From JBOCEF01 sp050586345 (GTDB lineage Bacteria; Pseudomonadota; Alphaproteobacteria; Rhodobacterales; Rhodobacteraceae): a stretch of DNA of 64,000 nt. Position numbers and translations under genes: made by a program. The stretch is from positions 116,126 to 180,125 of the forward strand of contig NZ_JBOCEF010000003.1 of assembly GCF_050586345.1 (NCBI RefSeq), written 5' to 3'. The notes under the pieces were generated by a model. That model was given only the letters and a program-made list of their open reading frames with translations, was not told the origin of the DNA and did not search any database. Below, piece after piece: positions 41,918 to 50,429 of the stretch; position 1 is the stretch's first letter, and each line of letters starts with the position of its first letter.

Positions 41918-42711
41918 TTGAAGCTCCCGACGAAGCGGCGGACCAGCGCGCGGAACTTCTGCTGCGCGGCGGCGGCCTCGGACTTCGTCTCGTCATGCGA
42001 AAGGGGGGCGCCGGTCATCCCGGCGCCGAGATTGGTGATCACCGACACGGCGGCGACCTCGAGCCCGAGGAACCGGGCGAGGATGCATTCGGGCACGGTG
42101 GACATGCCCACCGCGTCGGCCCCGAGGATCCGCGCGGCGCGGATTTCCGCGGGCGTCTCGAAGGAGGGGCCGGAGAACCACATGTAGACGCCCTCGGCCA
42201 GCGGCTGCCCCAGCCCGTGCGCGGCGTCCAGAAGCCGCGCGCGCAGGTCCGGGGAATAGGCGTCGACCATGTTGGTGAAGCGCGCGTCGGTCTCTTCCCC
42301 GATCAGGGGGTTGAGGCCGGAGTAATTGATGTGGTCGGTCAGCGCCATAAGCGAGCCGGGGGGCATCTGCTCATCGAGGCTCCCGGCCGCGTTGGTCAGC
42401 AGAAGGGCGGGGGCGCCGAGGGCTTTGAGCGTCTCCAGCGCCGGGCGCATCACCGCGGCGTCGCCCTTCTCGTAGTAATGCGCGCGGCCAGAGAGGAGCG
42501 CGACGCGCACCCCTTCAAGCTCGCCCACCACCAGCCGCCCGGCATGGCCCGAGACGCCCGAGACCGGGAAGCCCGGCAGGTCCTCGAACGGGAAGGCATG
42601 GGCGTTCTCAAGCTCCTCGCCCAGCGCGCCGAGGCCGGAGCCGAGGATGAGGCCGAGGGACACGGGGGCGTCCCCGGCGGTCTTGCGGATCAGGTCGGCG
42701 GCGTCGGTCAT
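41914..42711 (-). CDS. punA: Purine-nucleoside phosphorylase
   Basis: Phosphorolyses purine nucleosides; this is the trimeric, human-like class. The 265-residue protein has the phosphate-binding LGLILGSGLGALGEELENAH, GRAHYYEKGDAA, LLLTNAAGSLDEQMPPGSLM and the base-specificity residues in LTDHINYSGLNPLIGEE, plus GPSFETPAEIRAARILGADA. It lies 30 bases downstream of cdd and overlaps deoC by four bases, placing purine and pyrimidine salvage in one transcript. Confidence 0.94.
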   Translation of the reverse strand: MTDAADLIRKTAGDAPVSLGLILGSGLGALGEELENAHAFPFEDLPGFPVSGVSGHAGRLVVGELEGVRVALLSGRAHYYEKGDAAVMRPALETLKALGAPALLLTNAAGSLDEQMPPGSLMALTDHINYSGLNPLIGEETDARFTNMVDAYSPDLRARLLDAAHGLGQPLAEGVYMWFSGPSFETPAEIRAARILGADAVGMSTVPECILARFLGLEVAAVSVITNLGAGMTGAPLSHDETKSEAAAAQQKFRALVRRFVGSFK

Positions 42712-42741
42712 GTCTGGGATCTCGCTCTTGCGCGGCGGATT

Positions 42742-43155
42742 TCAAGCGTCGTCTTCGCGGAAGGCGAAGGCGGCGGGGAGGAGCTCGGCCATGGTGTAGC
42801 TGGCCTGGGGGCCGTCGAGATTGCAGGCATGGACCAGCGTCTCGGGGGCCGAGAATTCGCGCAGGCGCTGGCGGCAGCCCCCGCAGGGGGTGATGGGGGG
42901 CGACAGCTCCGCCGCCACCGCCACCTCGGCGATGCGCTTGTCGGCAGGGGTCTTCGCTGCCATCAGCATGTGGCCGATGGCGGTCGTCTCGGCGCACCAG
43001 CCCTCGGGATAGGACTGGTTCTCCATGTTCGCGCCGGTGAAGATCGCCCCGCTCTCGGTGCGGATGGCGACGCCCACGGCGAAGTTCGAATAGGGGGCGT
43101 GGGCTTTCTCCCGCGCCTTCAGGGCGGCGAGGAACAGGTCTTCGGCGGCCTCCAT
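42742..43155 (-). CDS. cdd: Cytidine deaminase
   Basis: Deaminates cytidine and deoxycytidine to (deoxy)uridine, feeding DeoA. The 137-residue length fits the tetrameric type with one zinc per subunit. The zinc site is visible: CAETTAIGHML (Cys-Ala-Glu, with the catalytic Glu) and PCGGCRQRLREF (two Cys ligands); the substrate-binding AHAPYSNFAVGVAIRTESG is also intact. It follows the second permease by three bases. Confidence 0.96.
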   Translation of the reverse strand: MEAAEDLFLAALKAREKAHAPYSNFAVGVAIRTESGAIFTGANMENQSYPEGWCAETTAIGHMLMAAKTPADKRIAEVAVAAELSPPITPCGGCRQRLREFSAPETLVHACNLDGPQASYTMAELLPAAFAFREDDA

Positions 43156-43158
43156 GGC

Positions 43159-44283
43159 TCAGCGCTCCTTCACATACGGGGTCCCGCCCGCCTTCGGGGG
43201 GATGGCCTTGCCGATGAACCCGGCCAGCAGCACGACGGTGAGGATGTAGGGCAGGGCCTGCATCGCCTGCACCGGCACCTCTCCGATGCCCGGCAGCGAC
43301 TTGCCTTGCGCGAAGTTGGCCAGCGCGTCGAGGAAGCCGAACAGAAGGCAGGCGAACATGGCCGGGATGGGGCGCCACTTGGCGAAGATCAGCGCCGCCA
43401 GCGCGATGAACCCCTTGCCCGCGGACATGTTCACCACGAAGCCCGCGATCTGCGCGGTGGACAGGTACGCCCCCGCCAGCCCGCAGCAGATGCCCGCGCA
43501 GATCACCGCCTGGTAGCGCAGCCGGGTCACCGAGATCCCCGCCGTGTCCACCGCCGCCGGGCTCTCGCCCACCGCGCGCAGCCGCAGCCCGAAGCGGGTC
43601 TTGTAGAGCAGCCACCAGGTGAAGGGGGCGGCGAGGAACGCCACGTAGACCAGCCCGTGATGGCCCGAGACCAGGTCCGCATAGACCGGGCCGATGAAGG
43701 GCACGTCGCCTAGCGTCTCGGTCAGCGGCCAGTCGAGCGGGGTCCACCGCGCGTCGCCCATCAGCGGCGGGGTGCGCCCGCCCTGGCGGAACCAGGCCTG
43801 CCCGAGCAGCGCCGTCAGCCCTGCCGCAAGGAAGTTGATGGCCACCCCCGACACGATCTGGTTGCCGCGGAAGGTGATGCAGGCCGCGCCATGGATCAGC
43901 GCCAGCGCCACGCCGGTCAGCATGCCAGCCATCAGCCCCGTCCAGGCGCCGTCCATCAGGACGCCGCCATAGGTCTCCGGCGGGGGCATCACCAGCCGCC
44001 CGTTGAAGTCGCGCTCGAACAGGGCCAGGCCGGTGCAGGCGCCTCCGTCCCCGGACGCCCAGCCGAGGCAGATCTTGTAGACGTCCGCCACGCCCAGCAG
44101 CGCGCCGTCCAGCACGAAGGCGGCGGCGGCGGCGGCGAAGGCGGCGCCCAGAAGCTTGCCCTCCAGCCCGATGTCGATGACGCCCGAGCGCTCGGAATAC
44201 AGCCCCGCAAGGCAGACCAGCAGCAGCGGCGCCGACAGCCGGATGGTGGAATCGAGGATCGCCAGGATCTGCACCAGGTCCAT
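43159..44283 (-). CDS. Nucleoside ABC transporter permease 2 (NupQ-like)
   Basis: A 374-residue permease of the branched-chain/BMP-type ABC family. About eight to nine membrane segments alternate with the signature SERSGVIDIGLEGKLLGAAF near the N terminus, FRGNQIVSGVAINFLAAGLT, and FGLRLRAVGESPAAVDTAGI, the loop that contacts the ATPase. The order BMP-ATPase-permease-permease followed by cdd and deo genes points to nucleoside import. The ATG at 44283 overlaps the preceding stop by one base; a GTG at 44286 is also possible. An internal loop (LGWASGDGGACTGLALFERD) is longer than in relatives I recall. Confidence 0.9.
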   Translation of the reverse strand: MDLVQILAILDSTIRLSAPLLLVCLAGLYSERSGVIDIGLEGKLLGAAFAAAAAAFVLDGALLGVADVYKICLGWASGDGGACTGLALFERDFNGRLVMPPPETYGGVLMDGAWTGLMAGMLTGVALALIHGAACITFRGNQIVSGVAINFLAAGLTALLGQAWFRQGGRTPPLMGDARWTPLDWPLTETLGDVPFIGPVYADLVSGHHGLVYVAFLAAPFTWWLLYKTRFGLRLRAVGESPAAVDTAGISVTRLRYQAVICAGICCGLAGAYLSTAQIAGFVVNMSAGKGFIALAALIFAKWRPIPAMFACLLFGFLDALANFAQGKSLPGIGEVPVQAMQALPYILTVVLLAGFIGKAIPPKAGGTPYVKER

Positions 44284-45383
44284 CACGCGGCCTCCGTCTT
44301 GCCCATCGCGAACAGGCGCGCGACCGCCGGGCGGAACATGAACTCCAGCGCCCCCGCGAACAGCACCACGAGGCCCTGGATCACCACCACCATGTCGCGG
44401 GTGATGGTCGGCATCTCGAACGCCAATTCAGCGCCGCCCTGGTAGAGCACCCCGAACAGCAGCGCCGCCAGCGCGACGCCCAGCGGGTGCGCCCGCCCCA
44501 TCAGCGCCACGGCGATGCCCACGAAGCCCGCGCCCCCCGCGACGTCGAGGAACAGCCGGTTCTGGTCCCCCATCACCGGGTTCAGCGCCATCATCCCCGC
44601 CAGCGCGCCCGAGATGCACATGGCCACCACGATGATTTTCGTGGCCGAAATCCCTGCATAATTCGCCGCCGTCGGGTTGGCGCCGAAGGTGCGGATCTCA
44701 TACCCCAGCTTCGTGCGCCAGATCAGCGCCCAGCAGAAGATGCAGGCCGCGATGGCGAGGAAGAAGCTGACGTTCAGCGGCGCGCCGCCGATGTCCTGGC
44801 CGAAGAGGGACATGAACCCGTCGAGCTTCGGCAGCCGCCCCGCTTCCTCGAAGGTGCGGGATTCGGGGGCCATCGCGCCCTCGACCTTCATCACGTTCAC
44901 CAGGAGGTACGCCATCAACGAGGCGCCGATGAAGTTGAACATGATGGTGGTGATGACGATGTGGGAGCCTCGTTTCGCCTGAAGGTACGCCGGGATCAGC
45001 GCCCAGCCCGCGCCGAACGCCCCGCCCATCACCGCGGCGATGGGGGCGATCAGCCACCAGGGCAGAGCGGTGTCGAGCGCGAGGCACGCGATGGCGACGC
45101 CGAGCCCGCCGATATAGGCCTGCCCCTCTCCGCCGATGTTGAACAGCCCGGCGTGGAAGGCGATGGCGACGGCGAGGCCGGTGAAGATGAAGTTGGTGGC
45201 GTAGAACAGGGTGAAGCCGATGCCCTCGCCCCATCCGAGGGCGCCCCAGACGATGACCTCGACGGCCTTTATGGGGTCCTCTCCGATGATCAGCACGACG
45301 AGCCCGGCGACCAGGAAGGCGGCGACGAGGTTGAGGAGCGGGATGAGGCCGAGATCGACCCAGCGGGGGAGTTGGGCGTTCAT
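44283..45383 (-). CDS. Nucleoside ABC transporter permease 1 (NupP-like)
   Basis: A 366-residue permease partner of the next one. It has about nine membrane segments with FHAGLFNIGGEGQAYIGGLG (family signature near residue 80), KRGSHIVITTIMFNFIGASL and the ATPase-contact loop YEIRTFGANPTAANYAGISA. It begins directly after the stop of the AT-rich inserted gene, and its stop overlaps the following permease start. In relatives this gene directly follows the ATPase gene, so the 0.5-kb gene between them is extra. Confidence 0.9.
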   Translation of the reverse strand: MNAQLPRWVDLGLIPLLNLVAAFLVAGLVVLIIGEDPIKAVEVIVWGALGWGEGIGFTLFYATNFIFTGLAVAIAFHAGLFNIGGEGQAYIGGLGVAIACLALDTALPWWLIAPIAAVMGGAFGAGWALIPAYLQAKRGSHIVITTIMFNFIGASLMAYLLVNVMKVEGAMAPESRTFEEAGRLPKLDGFMSLFGQDIGGAPLNVSFFLAIAACIFCWALIWRTKLGYEIRTFGANPTAANYAGISATKIIVVAMCISGALAGMMALNPVMGDQNRLFLDVAGGAGFVGIAVALMGRAHPLGVALAALLFGVLYQGGAELAFEMPTITRDMVVVIQGLVVLFAGALEFMFRPAVARLFAMGKTEAA

Positions 45384-45905
45384 TTAACGGAGCCTCATTT
45401 TTGGGGCTAGTATCCGATGGATTTCATCAAGGCGATGTGCTTGAAATCTAAGTGGGTCCATTTCGCCCTTTCCTAATTTCAGATGTTCCCCCGATTTTAT
45501 CTTACTTATTTCAAGCTTTTCGTAAAGCTGGCTGGCTTCGTCATCTCCAAAGACAAAGGAAGACTCCCGAATTAGGGCTGATATTTTCCCAATTTGTTCT
45601 GCAAAATCGTATAAAACCTCGCTCCTCTCAAGTTTTCCTGATGAATCTGGAGGGGTCTCATGGAGAAATTTGAATTTCTCGGAAATTTCATGGGCGCAAT
45701 ACCCTGCGTCTATTAAATTTTTGTACAGATTGTATCGGGTTTCGAACAGGTCTTGCTTGCGCTTTAGGTGATTTGTGTGGGCGTTGAATATGCCAATTCC
45801 AGCGACTATGGCTGCCGTTATTGCGGTTAGCCAGAGCCGGACTATGGCCAGATCGTACTCGCTCCACTGCGAGGCTTCAGCGGTGACGTTGGCAGTATCC
45901 CCCAT
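45384..45905 (-). CDS. AT-rich membrane/coiled-coil protein inserted in ABC operon
   Basis: A 173-residue protein with one membrane segment (about 22-40, IVRLWLTAITAAIVAGIGIF) followed by a helical, charged cytoplasmic region (HLKRKQDLFETRYNLYKNLI) rich in Lys, Glu and Phe. No domain can be named; the segment-plus-helix layout recurs in small accessory proteins. The ATG at 45905 overlaps the ATPase stop (TGATG) and the TAA directly abuts the permease start. Base composition is unlike everything around it: 27 of 60 bases in 45601-45660 are G or C, and AT-ending codons are frequent. It looks transferred, yet joins its host operon precisely. Confidence 0.75.
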   Translation of the reverse strand: MGDTANVTAEASQWSEYDLAIVRLWLTAITAAIVAGIGIFNAHTNHLKRKQDLFETRYNLYKNLIDAGYCAHEISEKFKFLHETPPDSSGKLERSEVLYDFAEQIGKISALIRESSFVFGDDEASQLYEKLEISKIKSGEHLKLGKGEMDPLRFQAHRLDEIHRILAPKMRLR

Positions 45906-47425
45906 CACGCACCACCCTCAACCCCAGACATCAACAACCCGATCTCACGCTCATCCGCGCTCCCGGGCAGCTCGCCCATCACCCGCCCGTCGAACATCAC
46001 CAGGACGCGGTCCGAGAGCCCCCGGATCTCGTCCAGCTCCACCGACACCAGCAGGATGGCCTTGCCCGCGTCCCGCAGCGCGATCAGCCGCCGGTGGATG
46101 GCCTCGATCGCGCCCACGTCCACGCCGCGGGTCGGCTGGCCGATGATCAGCACGTCCGGGTCCTGCTCGATCTCGCGCGCCAGCACGATCTTCTGCTGGT
46201 TCCCGCCCGAGAAATTGGCGCATTTCAGCTCCGGGTCCGGCGGGCGCACGTCGTATTCTTCCATCTGCCGCTGACAATCCGAGAGGATCGCGGCGCGGTC
46301 GAGGAACGGGCCCGACTGGTATTTCGGATCGCCGTGATAGCCGAGGATCACGTTCTCCTTGGCCTGGAACCTGGTCACGAGGCCCATGCGGTGCCGGTCC
46401 TCGGGGATGTGGGCGAGGCCCATGGCCCGCAGCTCGGCCGGGTCCGCGGCCTCGCGCGGCTGGCCGTTGACGACGATGGTCCCGGAGGTGAGGCGCCTCA
46501 TGCCGGAGATGGCCTCCAGCAGTTCCGACTGGCCGTTGCCCGCGACGCCGGCGATGCCGACGATTTCCCCGGCGCGCACGTCGAACGACACGCCGCGCAG
46601 GCGCTCGACCCCCAGCGTGTCCACCACGCGGGCCTCCTTCACCGACAGGCGCACCTCGGCGGGGTTGGCGGGGCCTTTCTCGACGCGCAGCAGGACCGAG
46701 CGGCCGACCATCAGCTCGGCCAGCTCCTCGACGCTGGTCTTCGCCGTCTCGCGCGTCGCGACCATCTCTCCGCGGCGCATGACGGACACGGCGTCGGTGA
46801 TGGCCATGATCTCGCGCAGCTTGTGGGTGATGAGGAGCACGGTTTTGCCCTGCGCCCGCAGCTGGTCGAGGATGCGGAACAGCTGGTCGGCCTCGTCCGG
46901 GGTCAGCACGCCGGTGGGCTCATCGAGGATCAGGATCTCGGCGCCGCGATAGAGCGCCTTGAGGATCTCCACCCGCTGCTGCTGGCCGACGGGCAGGTCC
47001 CCGACGATGGCGTCGGGATCGACATGCAGGCCGTATTCCCGCTCCAGCCGCTGCAGCTCGGCCCGCGCGGCGGCGCGCCCGCGGGAGAGCATCGCGCCCC
47101 CCTCGGCCCCGAGCATGACGTTCTCGAGCACCGTGAACGGCTCGACCAGCATGAAGTGCTGGTGGACCATGCCGATGCCGAGGCTGATGGCGACGTCGGC
47201 GTCGGGGATCTTCACCGGTTTGCCGTCCACCCGGATCTCGCCCGCATCGGCCTGGTAGAAGCCGTAGAGGATCGACATCAGGGTGGATTTGCCGGCGCCG
47301 TTCTCGCCGATGATGCCGTGGATGGCGCCTTTCTCCACCCGCAGGTGGATGTCGGAATTGGCGAGGACGGGCCCGAAGCGCTTGGTGACGCCGACGAGTT
47401 CGATGGCGGGGGCGGAAGCTGTCAT
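45905..47425 (-). CDS. Nucleoside ABC transporter ATPase (two domains)
   Basis: A 506-residue protein with two nucleotide-binding domains, as in NupO/RbsA-type transporters. Domain 1 has Walker A GENGAGKST, the signature LPVGQQQRVEILKAL in place of LSGGQ, and Walker B LILDEPTGVL. Domain 2 has a degenerate Walker A (GVAGNGQSE), signature FSGGNQQKIVLARE and LIIGQPTRGVD in place of the usual DEPT. One competent and one degenerate site is normal for this family. The ATG at 47425 is nine bases after the BMP stop; an upstream in-frame start at 47437 would overlap it. Confidence 0.93.
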   Translation of the reverse strand: MTASAPAIELVGVTKRFGPVLANSDIHLRVEKGAIHGIIGENGAGKSTLMSILYGFYQADAGEIRVDGKPVKIPDADVAISLGIGMVHQHFMLVEPFTVLENVMLGAEGGAMLSRGRAAARAELQRLEREYGLHVDPDAIVGDLPVGQQQRVEILKALYRGAEILILDEPTGVLTPDEADQLFRILDQLRAQGKTVLLITHKLREIMAITDAVSVMRRGEMVATRETAKTSVEELAELMVGRSVLLRVEKGPANPAEVRLSVKEARVVDTLGVERLRGVSFDVRAGEIVGIAGVAGNGQSELLEAISGMRRLTSGTIVVNGQPREAADPAELRAMGLAHIPEDRHRMGLVTRFQAKENVILGYHGDPKYQSGPFLDRAAILSDCQRQMEEYDVRPPDPELKCANFSGGNQQKIVLAREIEQDPDVLIIGQPTRGVDVGAIEAIHRRLIALRDAGKAILLVSVELDEIRGLSDRVLVMFDGRVMGELPGSADEREIGLLMSGVEGGA

Positions 47426-47433
47426 TGGGGGCC

Positions 47434-48411
47434 TCACTCGACCGGGCAGGGGCCCTGCATGGAGCTGTCGTGGACGCTGATCTCGCCCGCGTCGATGGCG
47501 GCCATGGCGGCGTCGGCGGCGGCCTCGACCTCGGGGGTGACCAGGGCGCGGTTATGCTCGTCCAGCGCCCAGCCGATGCCGCCTTCCGCGACGCCGAGCG
47601 AGTCGATGCCGGGCTGCCAGCCGCCCTCGGCGAAGACCCGCTGCACGGCCACGTCGACGCGCTTGAGCATGGTGGTGAGGATCTTGCCCGGGTGCAGGCC
47701 GTTCTGGTTGCTGTCGGTGCCGATCCCGAGGGCGCCGTTGTCGGCGGCGGCCTGCAGCACGCCGATGCCGGTCCCGCCCGCGGCCTGCATCACCACGTCG
47801 GCGCCCTGGGCGATCTGCGCGGCGGCCAGTTCCGCGCCGCGCGCGGGGTCGGACCAGGCGGCGGGGGTGGTCCCGGTCATGTTGCTCAGCACCTTCGCCG
47901 GGGTCGCGGCCGCGGCGGCGCCCTGCCGGTAGCCGCATTCGAACTTGCGGATCAGGGGGATGTCCATGCCGCCGACGAAGCCGAGGATCTTGGATTTCGA
48001 CGTCAGCGCCCCGATCAGGCCGACGACATAGCCGCCCTCGTGCTCGCGGTAGACGATGGATTGCACGTTGGGCGCGTCGACCACCATGTCGACGATGGCG
48101 AACTGCGTGTCCGGGAACTCGGGCGCCACCTTGGCCAGCGCGTTGGCATGGGTGAAGCCGATGGCGACGACGGGCGAGTAGCCGCGGCGCGCGAAGGTGC
48201 GCAGCGCCTGTTCGGACTGGGCGGGAGAGGCGATCTCGAACTCGCCGAAGCTGCCCCCCGTCTCCGCCGCCCAGGCCTTGGCCCCGTTCCAGGCGCCCTC
48301 GTTGAAGCTCTTGTCGAACTTGCCGCCCGAGGAATAGACCAGCGCCGGGTCGGCGAGGGCGGGGGCGGCGGCGAGAAACGCGGCGGCGGCCACGGCGGCT
48401 TTGCGGAACAT
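47434..48411 (-). CDS. BMP-family nucleoside-binding protein 1
   Basis: A 325-residue periplasmic substrate-binding protein of the BMP/Med (PnrA-like) family, which bind purine or other nucleosides. The signal peptide (AAVAAAAFLAAAPALADP) lacks a lipobox. Core motifs are YSSGGKFDKSFNEGAWNGAK, FVGGMDIPLIRKFECGYRQG, MQAAGGTGIGVLQAAADNGA and GTDSNQNGLHPGKILTTMLK. AGGAGA precedes the ATG at 48411. It is the first gene of the transporter operon. A close paralogue lies upstream at 49377. Confidence 0.93.
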   Translation of the reverse strand: MFRKAAVAAAAFLAAAPALADPALVYSSGGKFDKSFNEGAWNGAKAWAAETGGSFGEFEIASPAQSEQALRTFARRGYSPVVAIGFTHANALAKVAPEFPDTQFAIVDMVVDAPNVQSIVYREHEGGYVVGLIGALTSKSKILGFVGGMDIPLIRKFECGYRQGAAAAATPAKVLSNMTGTTPAAWSDPARGAELAAAQIAQGADVVMQAAGGTGIGVLQAAADNGALGIGTDSNQNGLHPGKILTTMLKRVDVAVQRVFAEGGWQPGIDSLGVAEGGIGWALDEHNRALVTPEVEAAADAAMAAIDAGEISVHDSSMQGPCPVE

Positions 48412-48554
48412 GGGCTCTCCTGTCGGGCGGCGCGGGCCTGCCGGGGCTGGGGCGCCCGGCGGTCCGTCGGTATTTGACCAAACGATAAATGAATGGCGGC
48501 GCGTGCGGAAGCGCCTCCGCAGCGTAAGACCGCGGCGCGGGGCGGGGCAAAGAA

Positions 48555-48580
48555 AAAGGCGCGCCGGGGGGCGCGCCTTT
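48555..48580 (-). terminator. Terminator after VPLPA-CTERM gene
   Basis: An 11-bp stem (AAAGGCGCGCC on the minus strand), four-base loop and the tract CTTTTTCTTTG form a classic Rho-independent terminator 81 bases beyond the VPLPA gene stop, ahead of the BMP operon promoter. Confidence 0.85.
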
Positions 48581-48588
48581 CCGTCTTG

Positions 48589-48660
48589 CCGCAAGGGGGC
48601 CGGCCGCAGGGGGCCTGCCGCTCGGGGGCCTGCCGCGGGGGCCTGCCGCTCGGGCGCCTG
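48589..48660. repeat. GC-rich minisatellite abutting a stop codon
   Basis: Five degenerate tandem units of 13-15 bp built on CCGCTCGGGGGCCTG and CCGCAGGGGGCCTG. The array ends exactly at the stop codon of the VPLPA-CTERM gene (48661) and lies before its terminator, so it is transcribed as 3' untranslated sequence. Confidence 0.7.
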
Positions 48661-49221
48661 TCAGCGGCGGCGCAGGGCGGCGAGCCCCCCGAGGCCCATC
48701 AGCAGCAGCGGCGCGGCGGCGGGCAGCGGCACGTCCGAGGGCGCCTGGGCGGCGACCACCGACAGGTCGTCGACATACCAGCTGCCGCGCAGATCGTCGG
48801 TCTCGAACAGCACCTCCACGATGGTGGTCGTGGCGACGGCGGTGAAATACATCTCGGTCTGCGTGTAGGTGAAGGGGGCGGTCACCACGGCGGTCTGCGT
48901 GCTCCCCGCCGCGGCGAAGCGCAGGATGTTGCCCGGGTCGACCATGGAGAGCGCGGCCCAGCCCGACATCAGGTAGGTCTCGCCGATGGTGGTGGCGATG
49001 CCCTGGCTCAACGTCGCGAAGCCCGAGTTGTCGTAGCCCTGAAGGTGGTAGAAGCCGGTGCGCGGGAGGCCGAAAGCCGCCCGGCACTCGGGCGCGCCCG
49101 AGCAGAGCCAGCCGGACAGGTCGCCGGTCTCGAACCCGCCATTGGTCAGCAGGTTGGCGGAGGCGGCGGTTGGCAGCGCGGCCGATGCGGCCAGCAGCGT
49201 GGACAGGACGGTCGCTCTCAT
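48661..49221 (-). CDS. VPLPA-CTERM surface protein
   Basis: A 186-residue exported protein. Signal peptide residues about 1-22 (VLSTLLAASAALPTAASA), then NLLTNGGFETGDLSGWLCSG, the start of a carbohydrate-binding-like jelly-roll common in PEP-CTERM-type proteins, and YVDDLSVVAAQ at its end. The sorting signal is DVPLPAAAPLLLMGLGGLAA followed by LRRR. GGGAG lies eight bases before the ATG. It sits between the two BMP-protein genes with no evident link to nucleoside uptake. No exosortase gene is in the window. Confidence 0.82.
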   Translation of the reverse strand: MRATVLSTLLAASAALPTAASANLLTNGGFETGDLSGWLCSGAPECRAAFGLPRTGFYHLQGYDNSGFATLSQGIATTIGETYLMSGWAALSMVDPGNILRFAAAGSTQTAVVTAPFTYTQTEMYFTAVATTTIVEVLFETDDLRGSWYVDDLSVVAAQAPSDVPLPAAAPLLLMGLGGLAALRRR

Positions 49222-49309
49222 CTCGAAGACTCCCTGCTTGCGAGATTATGGAGACCCAATCCTGCATTCATCGCCGTGACCGAAGCGTGACGGGGGCGTG
49301 AACCCAAAG

Positions 49310-49337
49310 CGCCTCCCCCGGGGGCCGGGAGAGGCGC
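49310..49337 (-). terminator. Hairpin after BMP protein 2 gene
   Basis: An imperfect 10-11-bp stem (GCGCCTCTCCC against GGGGAGGCGC on the minus strand) followed by TTTGGG lies 40 bases after the BMP 2 stop. The weak U tract makes it a modest terminator candidate. Confidence 0.45.
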
Positions 49338-49376
49338 GAAGTCCGGTCGACCGCCCCGAAAGGGCGGCGCGCGGGA

Positions 49377-50366
49377 TCAGTAGGGGCAGGTGCTGTCGGC
49401 CATGTAGTCGTGGACCACGATCTCGCCCGAGATGATCTTGGCCTTGGCCGCTTCCACCGCGGTCAGCATGTCGGCCGAGACGAGGGACTTGTTGTTGTCG
49501 TCCATCGCGTAGTCGACGCCGCCCTCGGCGAGGCCCAGCACTTCGAAGCCGGTCGACCACTCGTCGTTCTTGACGTCCATGAAGGCGTCCATCACGGCGA
49601 TGTCGACGCGCTTGAGCATCGAGGTCAGGACCGAGCCCGGGGCCATGCCGTTCTGGTTGCTGTCCACGCCGATGGCCAGCTTGCCTTCATCGGCCGCGGC
49701 CTGGATCACGCCGATCCCGGTGCCGCCGGCGGCGTGGTAGACCACGTCCGCGCCCTGGGCGAACTGGTTCTTGGTCAGCTCCGAGCCCTTGGCCGGGTCG
49801 TTCCAGGCCGCGCCGGTGGTGCCGGTCATGTTCTGGTAGACATCCGTCGCGCCCGCCGCCTTGGCGCCGCCGACATAGCCGCAGGCGAACTTGCGGATCA
49901 GCGGGATGTCCATGCCGCCGACGAAGCCGACCTTGTCCGATTCAGACGCCATCGCGGCCATGATGCCCACGAGGTAGGAGCCCTCGTGCTCCTTGAACAG
50001 GATCGAGCGCACGTTGGGCAGGTCGACCACCATGTCGACGATGCCGAAGCGGCTCTCGGGGAATTCCTTGGCGACCTTCTCGACCGCGGCGGCCTGGGAG
50101 AAGCCGATGGCGATGATCGGGTCATGGCCGCGCTGGGCGAAGCGGCGCAGGGCCTGCTCGCGCTGGGCGTCGTTCTGGATCTCGAAATCGGCGTAGTCGA
50201 TCCCGGTCTCGGTCTTGAACGCCTCGGCGCCGGTATAGGCGGCCTCGTTGAAGGACTTGTCGAACTTGCCGCCCAGGTCATAGACGACGGCGGGCTTCAC
50301 TTCGGCCGCTGCGGCGACCGCCGAGACGGCGACGGCGGACGCGGCGAGCATGAGGCGACGGATCAT
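49377..50366 (-). CDS. BMP-family nucleoside-binding protein 2
   Basis: A 329-residue paralogue of the BMP protein at 47434, sharing YDLGGKFDKSFNEAAYTGAE, FVGGMDIPLIRKFACGYVGG, HAAGGTGIGVIQAAADEGKL and GVDSNQNGMAPGSVLTSMLK. The signal peptide (LAASAVAVSAVAAAAEV) has no lipobox. It has its own upstream region, ribosome site (GAGG) and terminator, so it is probably a separately regulated second receptor for the same ABC transporter, perhaps with different ligand preference; that sharing is inferred. The two copies are separated by a VPLPA-CTERM gene. Confidence 0.92.
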   Translation of the reverse strand: MIRRLMLAASAVAVSAVAAAAEVKPAVVYDLGGKFDKSFNEAAYTGAEAFKTETGIDYADFEIQNDAQREQALRRFAQRGHDPIIAIGFSQAAAVEKVAKEFPESRFGIVDMVVDLPNVRSILFKEHEGSYLVGIMAAMASESDKVGFVGGMDIPLIRKFACGYVGGAKAAGATDVYQNMTGTTGAAWNDPAKGSELTKNQFAQGADVVYHAAGGTGIGVIQAAADEGKLAIGVDSNQNGMAPGSVLTSMLKRVDIAVMDAFMDVKNDEWSTGFEVLGLAEGGVDYAMDDNNKSLVSADMLTAVEAAKAKIISGEIVVHDYMADSTCPY

Positions 50367-50410
50367 TGGAACCTCTTCCTGTTGAAAGTCTCGTTGCATG
50401 GCGCCTTGTC

Positions 50411-50429
50411 CCGTTTCGCGGTGAAACGG
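50411..50429. promoter_or_regulatory. Inverted repeat upstream of BMP protein 2 gene
   Basis: CCGTTTC-N5-GAAACGG, a perfect 7-bp dyad 44 bases before the BMP 2 start, is flanked by direct repeats of GCGCCTTG at 50401-50408 and 50431-50438, exactly 30 bases apart. It resembles an operator in the transcribed leader or promoter; the regulator is unknown. Confidence 0.4.

Noticed and set aside
48470..48495. TTTGACCAAA-like element upstream of BMP protein 1
   Set aside because: Promoter-like and AT-rich, but too short and imperfect to assign to a regulator.
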